DNA of 64,000 nucleotides from Chryseolinea serpens (GTDB taxonomy: Bacteria; Bacteroidota; Bacteroidia; Cytophagales; Cyclobacteriaceae): positions 806,001-870,000 of the forward strand of contig NZ_FQWQ01000001.1 in assembly GCF_900129725.1 (NCBI RefSeq), written 5' to 3'. Each line of letters opens with the position of its first letter. Within the stretch, counting starts at the first letter, position 1. Below the pieces are notes generated by a model that searched no databases, was not told the origin of the DNA, and saw nothing but the letters and a program-made list of their open reading frames with translations. Below are positions 56,810-64,000 of the stretch, piece by piece. The translations under genes were made by a program, and so were the position numbers.

Positions 56810-58075
56810 ATGACCATAACAGCCTTATTAAAAAAGCCGTCGGAAGAATATCAATATTTCCTGAACAAGCCCCGGGAGATGCGCGTGTTGCTGGTGACCA
56901 ATATGATTTATGCCTTTGTGCTTCCGGTCATCGAGATCTTTGTGGGGGCCTATATTATGCGAAGCTCGAATGACCCGAAAATTGTGGCCGTGTACCAACT
57001 GACGGTATATACGGGCATTCCGATCACATTTTTGTTGAATGGCTTTTTACTAAGCCGCATAAAAATTTCAACCCTGTATAGTTTCGGGATGTTGCTGAGC
57101 GGGTTGTCCATGCTGGTCATGATGAGCCTCCAGAATCTTTCAGTAGCGGGCGTAGGAATCGCTGGCATACTCATGGGATGTTCCTTTGGTTTCTTTTGGT
57201 CTAACCGGGATCTGCTGGCGCTGAATACAACCAATGATTATAACCGGAACTACTATTACGGGTTGGAGACCTTCTTCTATACCATCACATTCATCTTAGT
57301 GCCTGTGATTGTCGGTGCATTTCTGTCTACCGCGGATTCGCGCGGATGGTTTGGCGGGAACATGCATAGCGGTTATCAGATCGTTACGATCGTTGTCTTC
57401 CTGCTTACGATACTTTCCAGTGTGGTGATCCACAAGGAAAAATTCAAAAATCCGGAGGAGAAAAAATTCTTGTACATCAAATTCCATTCACTGTGGAAGA
57501 AAATGCTGGGGCTGGCTGGTCTGAAAGGTTTGGCGCAAGGCTACCTGGTCACCGCCCCTGCCATCCTAATCATGCGCATGGTAGGCAATGAAGGCTCACT
57601 GGGTTTGGTTCAGGGTGTTAGTGGCGTGGTGACTGCCTTGATGTTATATCTGTTGGGTCGCACCACAAAGCCCGAACATCGCATTTACATTTTCTCTGCC
57701 GGGCTGGCCATCTTTTTATTGGGGACGCTGGTCAATGGCATATTGTTCTCGGCGTTTGGCGTGATGGTGTTTGTGCTTTGCAAAGTGTTGTTCCAACCGT
57801 TGCACGACATTGCCTACTTCCCGATCCAGATGCAGGTGATCGATGTTGTTTCAAAAATCGAAAAACGGAACAAGTTCACCTACATCTTCAACCACGAGTT
57901 CGGGCTTTACATCGGCAGGTTCCTTGGGCTGGGGCTTTTTATCGCTTTTGCCACCTACATCTCCGAAAGTTTTGCTCTAAAATATTCACTGATCGTGATC
58001 GCCGTTGTTCAGCTGGCTTCCATACCGTTGGCGAGACATATTGTTAGGGAATCTTATAAACTACAGAAATCATGA
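56810..58075 (+). CDS. MFS transporter of the PUL
   Basis: 421 residues with about 12 transmembrane helices, for example VLLVTNMIYAFVLPVIEIFV, GIAGILMGCSFGFFWSNRDL and FILVPVIVGAFL. The loop 2-3 region (NGFLLSRIKIS) is a weak MFS motif A. It probably takes mannose-containing di- or oligosaccharides into the cytoplasm, where the GH130 enzyme encoded just before can use them. The gene overlaps the next by 4 bp (ATGA at 58072-58075). Confidence 0.88.
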   Translation: MTITALLKKPSEEYQYFLNKPREMRVLLVTNMIYAFVLPVIEIFVGAYIMRSSNDPKIVAVYQLTVYTGIPITFLLNGFLLSRIKISTLYSFGMLLSGLSMLVMMSLQNLSVAGVGIAGILMGCSFGFFWSNRDLLALNTTNDYNRNYYYGLETFFYTITFILVPVIVGAFLSTADSRGWFGGNMHSGYQIVTIVVFLLTILSSVVIHKEKFKNPEEKKFLYIKFHSLWKKMLGLAGLKGLAQGYLVTAPAILIMRMVGNEGSLGLVQGVSGVVTALMLYLLGRTTKPEHRIYIFSAGLAIFLLGTLVNGILFSAFGVMVFVLCKVLFQPLHDIAYFPIQMQVIDVVSKIEKRNKFTYIFNHEFGLYIGRFLGLGLFIAFATYISESFALKYSLIVIAVVQLASIPLARHIVRESYKLQKS

Positions 58076-59895
58076 TCTTATTTAAGAAGGCGCGAAATAC
58101 GAAGACGATACTTGAGCGATGGGTTGAGATGCGTGGAATACCGGCGCATAAAAAATATTTGGCTCCATCCCTGCTTCGCATATCCTGCATCTTACTCGTT
58201 TTGACCCTCATCGTTTCATGTGCTTCGAAGCCCGAAAAAGTGAAACAAATTGTCATTGATCGCATCGCCTTAATGCCTGATCAGCCTTCCCCATATAAGA
58301 TGACCGACTGGTATGAAAAGGCGCACCATTTTGATCAATATGTATTCAACCTCCAGTTAAAGGGAGAATATCTTCCCTTCATCTGGGTCGACAGTGCCAA
58401 GCGAAACATGTCGCAAAACACGTTTGGCATGTTCACTGTCATTGGCGATTCGCGGCAAGCTGCTAACAAAGAATTTCACGAAGCCTTATGCTCGATGGGT
58501 TCCGTTTTAGGTGCCGGCTTGGTGGGAATTGATAAGACGAATCAGAATGGATTCAACTATGTAAAAATGACGCAGGGTTATTTCAACTCTGCGACCGGCT
58601 GGAACATTATGATGAATAATACCAATCCTGCGGTGGCTTTGTTGGGCGGTGGATATGGTCGCGACTGGTGGTATGATGTGTTCCCGAATGTTTTATACTA
58701 CGGGGTGTGCGAACTGTTCCCCAACGTGTCGCAAGCCGATAGTCTTCAACACATCATTGCCGAACAATTCTTCAAGGCCGACTCTGTGCTGAACGGAAAT
58801 TACGACTACTCCTACTTCGACTACCGCCAGATGAAAGGCGTATCCAACAACATTCCCCACCAGCAGGATGTTGCCGCCGGACATGCTTACGTGCTCCTCT
58901 GTGCCTATGAAAAATTCGGCGACGAGCGTTACCTGCGTGGTGCCAAGTCGGCGATGAATGCTTTTGTGAACCAGAAAGAAAGCAGGTTCTATGAAGTGCT
59001 GATGCCGTTTGGAGCCTTGGTGGCCGCGCGACTGAATGCGGAATATGGCACAGACTATCCCGTCAAAAAGATCCTGGACTGGACCTTCGAGGGCTGTAAG
59101 GCCAAAGATGGCAGAACGGGCTGGGGGGTCATTGCTGAACGGTGGAACGACTACGATGTCTATGGTTTGCAAGGCAGCATCACTGATGGTGGCGGCTATG
59201 CGTTCCTGATGAACTCGTTTGATATGGCCTGGCCGTTGGTGCCGCTGGCGAAATACGACAGCCGGTATGCCGAAGCCATCGGCAAATGGATGCTGAATGT
59301 CAGTAACGCCGCCCGGTTATTTTATCCCTACGACATCGACGATCAACACCAATGGCTCCCGGAGAAAAAGGAGATCACCAAAAATGTCATTGCCTATGAA
59401 GGCCTCCGCAAAGAGGACTATGTCTATAAAAAAGCATCGTTAAAAGGAATCAGTCCTGTTGCCCTTGGCGATGGTCCGCAATGGGTGAAGGGTCAGCCGG
59501 AGACGTCCATGTTCAGTTTGTACAGTTCCGCCCAGGTTGGCATCTTCGGTGCGATCGTTAAAAAAACAAACGTCGAAAAAATACTGCAGCTTAACTGCAA
59601 TGCTACAGACTTCTATCAGAAAAATTCTTTACCAACGTATTTATACTACAACCCGTACGACACGCTGAAGTCGGTCTGCTTTTATAATAGCGGCAAGGAA
59701 AAAGTGGACCTCTACGATGCCCTCACCCATGAGTATGTCAGCAAAGACGTCGCCGAGGAAAACTGTTTCGAGATCCCCTCCAAGACCGCGCGCCTGATCG
59801 TGGTATTGCCTTCCGGAAGTAAAATGACGATCCAGGATGGAAAATATACGATCGGCTCCAAGATCGTCGCCTACATCCCAACACTAGCCCGATAA
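58072..59895 (+). CDS. Lipoprotein of unassigned family, probable (alpha/alpha) barrel glycan enzyme
   Basis: 607 residues. The lipobox LTLIVSC lies about 48 residues after the first ATG (58072, coupled to the MFS stop); the ATG at 58129 gives a more normal signal. The mature protein has helix pairs with aromatic and acidic residues in patterns seen in (alpha/alpha)6 barrels: GRDWWYDVFPNVLYYGVCEL, NNIPHQQDVAAGHAYVLLCA, RTGWGVIAERWNDYDVYGLQ, then GSITDGGGYAFLMNSFDMAW, and a C-terminal beta domain (YDALTHEYVSK). I cannot assign a GH or PL family. Candidate catalytic acids are D/E in AERWNDYD and SITDGGGY. Predicted location is the periplasm or cell surface. Confidence 0.7.
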   Translation: MILFKKARNTKTILERWVEMRGIPAHKKYLAPSLLRISCILLVLTLIVSCASKPEKVKQIVIDRIALMPDQPSPYKMTDWYEKAHHFDQYVFNLQLKGEYLPFIWVDSAKRNMSQNTFGMFTVIGDSRQAANKEFHEALCSMGSVLGAGLVGIDKTNQNGFNYVKMTQGYFNSATGWNIMMNNTNPAVALLGGGYGRDWWYDVFPNVLYYGVCELFPNVSQADSLQHIIAEQFFKADSVLNGNYDYSYFDYRQMKGVSNNIPHQQDVAAGHAYVLLCAYEKFGDERYLRGAKSAMNAFVNQKESRFYEVLMPFGALVAARLNAEYGTDYPVKKILDWTFEGCKAKDGRTGWGVIAERWNDYDVYGLQGSITDGGGYAFLMNSFDMAWPLVPLAKYDSRYAEAIGKWMLNVSNAARLFYPYDIDDQHQWLPEKKEITKNVIAYEGLRKEDYVYKKASLKGISPVALGDGPQWVKGQPETSMFSLYSSAQVGIFGAIVKKTNVEKILQLNCNATDFYQKNSLPTYLYYNPYDTLKSVCFYNSGKEKVDLYDALTHEYVSKDVAEENCFEIPSKTARLIVVLPSGSKMTIQDGKYTIGSKIVAYIPTLAR

Positions 59896-59906
59896 AGTTC
59901 AAGCCT

Positions 59907-62900
59907 ATGAAAAAATATATACATCTCTTTTTATTTTCCCTGGCAACGATTGCTGCGGCTTCGGCACAGACGATCGTGACGGGGACGGTCAAAGGACAAT
60001 CGCAAGAAGCGCTCCCCGGTGTGAATGTGGTCATTAAGAACACCACGTCGGGCGCGATCACTGACCCCAACGGAGTTTTCAACATCCAGATCCCGGCAGG
60101 CCTCAACGACCCCACGCTGATCTTCTCACTGATCGGATATATCAGTCAGGAAATATCGGTGGGTGGTCAGAAAAACATTTCGGTGATACTCGCAGAAGAC
60201 TCAAAGCTGCTGACGGAAGTCGTTGTGACCGGCTACACCGCACAGGAAAAGCAAAAGATCACCGGGGCCGTCAACACGGTGAGCGCAGAGACGCTTAATA
60301 AAGTACCGGTCGCTTCCATCGACCAGGCCTTGCAGGGACGTGCTCCTGGCGTGGTCGTCTCCCAAAACACGGGTGCGCCGGGCGAAGGCGTATCTATCCG
60401 GATACGTGGTGTTGGTTCGATCAACAGTGGTAACAGTCCGCTTTATATTGTGGATGGTGTTCCGACACTTGATATTACGTCGGTATCCATGCAGGATGTT
60501 GACAACATCAGCGTTCTGAAAGATGCCAGTGCTACGGCGGTTTACGGTGCCCGTGCAGCCAACGGCGTGGTGATCGTCACGACAAAATCCGGAACCACCA
60601 GCGCTCCGAAAATCCAGTTCAACAGCCAGGTGGGTGTTCAGCGGCCAAGCCGTCTGATCAAGATGGCCAACACGGCGCAGTATGCCGAGATTTATAACGA
60701 AGCGGCCAATGCCGACAACGCGACAAAAACCAACCCTCTCTTTTTCCGCAAGCTGATCACCGACGACATGCTCGCCACGCTTCCCGATGTAAACTACGTC
60801 GACGAGATCATGCGGCAAGACGCCATTCTGCAAACGCATAGCATTTCCGTTTCCGGTGGCGACAGCAAGACCCGATATTTTGTTTCAGGCAATTATTTCG
60901 GACAACAGGGCATCCTCAAGAGCAGTGACTATACCCGCGTGACAGGCCGCGTGAATGTCGATTCGCAAATTAAAAAATGGCTAAAGGCTGGCGTGAACTT
61001 GAACCTCTCGAAAGCAACCACCGATCTCGTCGGCAGTTCGGGCGATGGCGCCGGTGGTAACGGCGGAAGTGTGGTTCGCTATGCTTTCTTCCGCACACCG
61101 GCCATTCCCGTCTACGACGCCCAGGGCAATTTCGAAGACCTGCCACAGCGGTATGACCTGTTTGGTGATGGCTACAATCCCGTGGGCATGCTGGCCTACA
61201 ACAACAACAAATTATTGAGTAACCGGTTGTTTGGAAAATTCTTCGTTGCCATTGAACCGCTCGAGGGGCTCAAGCTCACGTCGAATGTCGGCATCGACTT
61301 CACCAGCCAAAACCAGCGGCGGTTCGATCGCACCTGGGGAACCAACAACCGGATCAACAACATAAACCGGCTCGACGTTACAGACGGACGATTCCAAACC
61401 GTCACGTTCAGCAATTTTCTTTCCTACACCAAAAGCTTTGACCATCATCATTTCACCTTCCTGCTCGGCACGGAATCCATCAAAGCAGATAACTATTCAC
61501 TCAACACCAGTCAAAAGAATTTTCCGGACCAGGAATCGAACCTCGTATACCTCGGCAAAGGATTGGGTCTTGTAGAGACAGCAGAGTCCAAAACAGGCAA
61601 TGCCCTGTTGTCATTTTTCGGAAAAGTGGATTATGACTACAGTGATAAATACCTGGCCTCGGTCACCCTTCGAAGAGATGGCTCTTCCCGGTTTGGACCG
61701 GACAATCGCTGGGGGAATTTTTATGCCGGATCTGTGGGCTGGCGACTCGACAAAGAATCCTTCCTCGTCGACAACGAATTGATCGATCTGCTCAAACTTC
61801 GCGCGGGCTACGGTTCAATCGGAAACCAGGAGATCGGCAACTATGCCTTCACTGACCAGATCAATACGGGTTACAATTATCCGTTCGGCGCCGCGAAAGG
61901 TGTGGGCTATGCGGTGTCTGATCTTGGCAACAGCCGTGTACACTGGGAAAACAGCAATCAGCTGAACGTCGGTGCCGACATCGCCATCCTCAATGGAAAG
62001 TTTACCGCCTCGCTCGATTACTTCCACAAAATAACAACCGACTTGCTGGTGAGACGGCCCTTGCCGTCGTCTTCGGGAACCGCCAGCGCGCCGTGGGTGA
62101 ACGATGGCAAAGTCTTGAACCGCGGTGTGGAACTGGCCGTCAGCTATTCAAACACAGCTGGAGATTTCCGGTATACCATCAGTGGTAATGCCGCCACACT
62201 GCACAACGAAGTGTTAGAAGTAAGCGCTCCGTTCCGAGGTGGAGCATACGGTTCCGATTATCTAACGCTCACCGAAAAAGGTCATCCCATCGGGTCGTTC
62301 TATCTCTATGAAACCGAAGGCATCTTCCAGGATGCGACCGATGTCTTCACCCACGCTTTGCCGGTGAGTGGCGTGAAGCCCGGAGACGTCAAGTACAAAG
62401 ATCAGAACCAGGACGGCGTCATCGATGCCGATCACGACCGGAAACACCTCGGCAGCGCCATTCCCAAAGTAACGGGCGGACTCACCATCAACCTGGGATA
62501 TAAGAACTGGGATCTTTCTGTCTTCTTCCAGGGAGCGTACGGCCAAAAAATATTCTCGGTCCTGAATCGTGACATTGAAGGATTCTATCGCCCCTTCAAC
62601 GTCACAGAACGATATTACCAAAATCGCTGGACAGGCCCGGGCACCTCGAACGAATTCCCCCGTGCCTCCTGGGATGCATCGGGTAATAACAATATTGTGT
62701 ACTCCCAACGGTTCCTGGAAAGTGGATCCTATACGCGTCTGAAAAATTTGCAGATCGGCTATACGCTTCCTGCATCGCTGCTGAAGAATTATGGATTCAC
62801 GTTCGTACGAATCTACTTCTCCGGAACAAACCTGCTCACCTTCACAAAGTACCCGGGGCTCGATCCGGAGATGACGGTAAGCAACAATGCACTGGCTGAC

Positions 62901-62981
62901 GGTGACCGCGCCTCCGGGTTGGACTGGGGTACCTATCCCTCTGCGAAATCATTCAACCTCGGTCTCAGTATCACTTTCTAA
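59907..62981 (+). CDS. SusC/RagA family TonB-linked outer-membrane transporter
   Basis: 1024 residues with signal peptide (LFLFSLATIAAASAQ). A carboxypeptidase-regulatory-like domain (about 22-105, TVKGQSQEALPGVNVVIKNT) comes first, then the SusC hallmark LTEVVVTGYTAQEKQKITGA. The plug contains ASIDQALQGRAPGVVVSQNT, VRIRGVGSINSGN-type text (SIRIRGVGSINSGN) and VDNISVLKDASATAVYGARA. The barrel ends KSFNLGLSITF. It forms the import channel for an oligosaccharide with the SusD encoded next; the sugar is inferred from GH130 to contain mannose. It lies 11 bp after the unassigned lipoprotein gene. Confidence 0.96.
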   Translation: MKKYIHLFLFSLATIAAASAQTIVTGTVKGQSQEALPGVNVVIKNTTSGAITDPNGVFNIQIPAGLNDPTLIFSLIGYISQEISVGGQKNISVILAEDSKLLTEVVVTGYTAQEKQKITGAVNTVSAETLNKVPVASIDQALQGRAPGVVVSQNTGAPGEGVSIRIRGVGSINSGNSPLYIVDGVPTLDITSVSMQDVDNISVLKDASATAVYGARAANGVVIVTTKSGTTSAPKIQFNSQVGVQRPSRLIKMANTAQYAEIYNEAANADNATKTNPLFFRKLITDDMLATLPDVNYVDEIMRQDAILQTHSISVSGGDSKTRYFVSGNYFGQQGILKSSDYTRVTGRVNVDSQIKKWLKAGVNLNLSKATTDLVGSSGDGAGGNGGSVVRYAFFRTPAIPVYDAQGNFEDLPQRYDLFGDGYNPVGMLAYNNNKLLSNRLFGKFFVAIEPLEGLKLTSNVGIDFTSQNQRRFDRTWGTNNRINNINRLDVTDGRFQTVTFSNFLSYTKSFDHHHFTFLLGTESIKADNYSLNTSQKNFPDQESNLVYLGKGLGLVETAESKTGNALLSFFGKVDYDYSDKYLASVTLRRDGSSRFGPDNRWGNFYAGSVGWRLDKESFLVDNELIDLLKLRAGYGSIGNQEIGNYAFTDQINTGYNYPFGAAKGVGYAVSDLGNSRVHWENSNQLNVGADIAILNGKFTASLDYFHKITTDLLVRRPLPSSSGTASAPWVNDGKVLNRGVELAVSYSNTAGDFRYTISGNAATLHNEVLEVSAPFRGGAYGSDYLTLTEKGHPIGSFYLYETEGIFQDATDVFTHALPVSGVKPGDVKYKDQNQDGVIDADHDRKHLGSAIPKVTGGLTINLGYKNWDLSVFFQGAYGQKIFSVLNRDIEGFYRPFNVTERYYQNRWTGPGTSNEFPRASWDASGNNNIVYSQRFLESGSYTRLKNLQIGYTLPASLLKNYGFTFVRIYFSGTNLLTFTKYPGLDPEMTVSNNALADGDRASGLDWGTYPSAKSFNLGLSITF

Positions 62982-62992
62982 AAACGACGGCC

Positions 62993-64000
62993 ATGAAAAA
63001 AATCAACATACTCTTCCTGACCATCCTCATTCTCGCGGCCAGCGCCTGCTCCGATTTTCTAAAAGAAGACCTTCAGGGCACCTACTCGAACGCCACGTTC
63101 TATAAAACAGAATCACAAGCCATCCTGGCGCTGACGGGCGTTTACAACGTCGCTTCCTTCACGACAACGGATAATGCCCTGTGGGTATTTGGCGATGTAG
63201 CATCCGACGACGCTGTACGCGGTGGCAAGCCGGGCGACCTGATCGACATCCAATACATAGACGACTTTAACTACTCCCGCAACAATGGCATCCTCGACAA
63301 AATGTGGAAGCGCTATTATGAAGGCATCTCCCGTGCCAACTACCTGCTGTACTACGGCAGTGCGATCGATATGGACGTTACGCTGCGCGATCGTTTGATG
63401 GGTGAGGCAAAGTTCCTGCGCGCGTACTTCTATTTTAGTCTCGTCAATATCTATGGCGAAATACCCTTAAAGCTTAACCCCCCCATCAACGACAGCGAGC
63501 TTTACAAACCCAAAGTAGCGGTCAGCGCCGTCTATGAACAAATCGAAAAAGACCTGACCGAAGCCGCCGCCGTACTGAGCGATTCTTACACCGGTGCAGA
63601 CATCGGAAGGGCCACGAAAGGTGCAGCCTGGGGCATGCTGGCGAAGGCTTATCTCTACCAGGAAAAATGGACCGAAGCCCTGAACGCCACAGCAGAGGTC
63701 GATGCGATCGGCATGTACGCCCTGGTGCCAGTGTATAAAAACAATTTTATCGACTCTACACAAAACAACGTCGAATCTATTTTTGAGATCCAACATCTCG
63801 CCGGACAATCGCCGCTGCTGGGCAGTTACCTCAATCAATATTTTAGCCCGGTAGTCTACAACGGATACGTGGTGAATGTGCCGGTGGAAAATTTCATCGA
63901 TGAGTTTGAAGTCACGGACGAATCGGTTGTCGATCCGAGGCTTGACTACACCGTGGGCAGAGAGGGCCAGTCTTGGGTGAACGGCGAAGCTTACGATCCG
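62993..64000 (+). CDS. SusD/RagB family glycan-binding lipoprotein (partial)
   Basis: 336 residues visible, cut by the right edge; a complete SusD has about 500-550. Lipobox LILAASAC followed by SDFLKEDLQGTYSN, the typical N-terminus. TPR-like helices follow: GILDKMWKRYYEGISRANYL, LMGEAKFLRAYFYFSLVNIY and GEIPL are the best conserved SusD motifs. It caps the SusC channel and binds glycan. It lies 11 bp after SusC. Any further PUL enzymes would be outside the window. Confidence 0.95.
   Translation, partial: MKKINILFLTILILAASACSDFLKEDLQGTYSNATFYKTESQAILALTGVYNVASFTTTDNALWVFGDVASDDAVRGGKPGDLIDIQYIDDFNYSRNNGILDKMWKRYYEGISRANYLLYYGSAIDMDVTLRDRLMGEAKFLRAYFYFSLVNIYGEIPLKLNPPINDSELYKPKVAVSAVYEQIEKDLTEAAAVLSDSYTGADIGRATKGAAWGMLAKAYLYQEKWTEALNATAEVDAIGMYALVPVYKNNFIDSTQNNVESIFEIQHLAGQSPLLGSYLNQYFSPVVYNGYVVNVPVENFIDEFEVTDESVVDPRLDYTVGREGQSWVNGEAYDP

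Overview
The window is a chromosomal segment of a Bacteroidota bacterium, most likely Cytophagales (Chryseolinea/Ohtaekwangia-like). The reasons are C-terminal type IX secretion (T9SS) sorting domains, a TamL-type lipoprotein, a SusC/SusD pair with a hybrid two-component sensor, an HmuY-type heme lipoprotein, a histone H1-like small protein, Bacteroidota-style TAnnTTTG promoters and a near absence of Shine-Dalgarno sequences. The species assignment is inference from gene content. I see no rRNA, CRISPR array, prophage or intact insertion sequence.

Layout. 1-9.6 kb: a partial TrmH/SpoU methyltransferase divergent from tamL, two paralogous T9SS-exported proteins, a small membrane protein, an ABM-fold protein, an M28 peptidase and an ArsN2-like acetyltransferase. 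10.2-13.7 kb: serine biosynthesis in two genes, a phosphoserine phosphatase/3-phosphoglycerate dehydrogenase fusion and a SerC-like aminotransferase, separated by a foldback repeat. 13.8-18.2 kb: an ECF sigma locus (sigma factor, small membrane protein, Spy-like protein, outer-membrane protein), then an M1 peptidase. 18.3-27.1 kb: housekeeping genes ligA, DUF6913, dapA, a histone H1-like gene, an alpha-oxoamine synthase, accC, a site-2 protease, a HAD phosphatase and a CAT-anticodon tRNA with an odd T-loop.

27.3-39.2 kb is accessory envelope DNA: a tandem duplication of a T9SS-exported family whose third member at 38.3 kb is a lipoprotein, a translationally coupled three-gene envelope operon, and two DUF3857 proteins of which one has lost its transglutaminase triad. 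39.6-46.7 kb is a complete heme acquisition operon (hmuT-U-V-S, TonB-dependent receptor, HmuY, DUF6686) behind a clear promoter that overlaps a 10-bp inverted-repeat operator. 46.9-49.7 kb holds a signal-less HtrA-like protease and small genes.

50-64 kb: a MarR regulator divergent from a cytoplasmic clan GH-A hydrolase, then a polysaccharide utilisation locus (PUL). Its parts are a hybrid sensor, a GH130 mannoside phosphorylase/hydrolase, an MFS transporter, a 607-residue lipoprotein of unassigned family, SusC and a SusD cut by the window edge. The PUL probably handles a mannose-containing glycan: SusC/D import, the lipoprotein probably trims, the MFS protein crosses the inner membrane and GH130 finishes in the cytoplasm.
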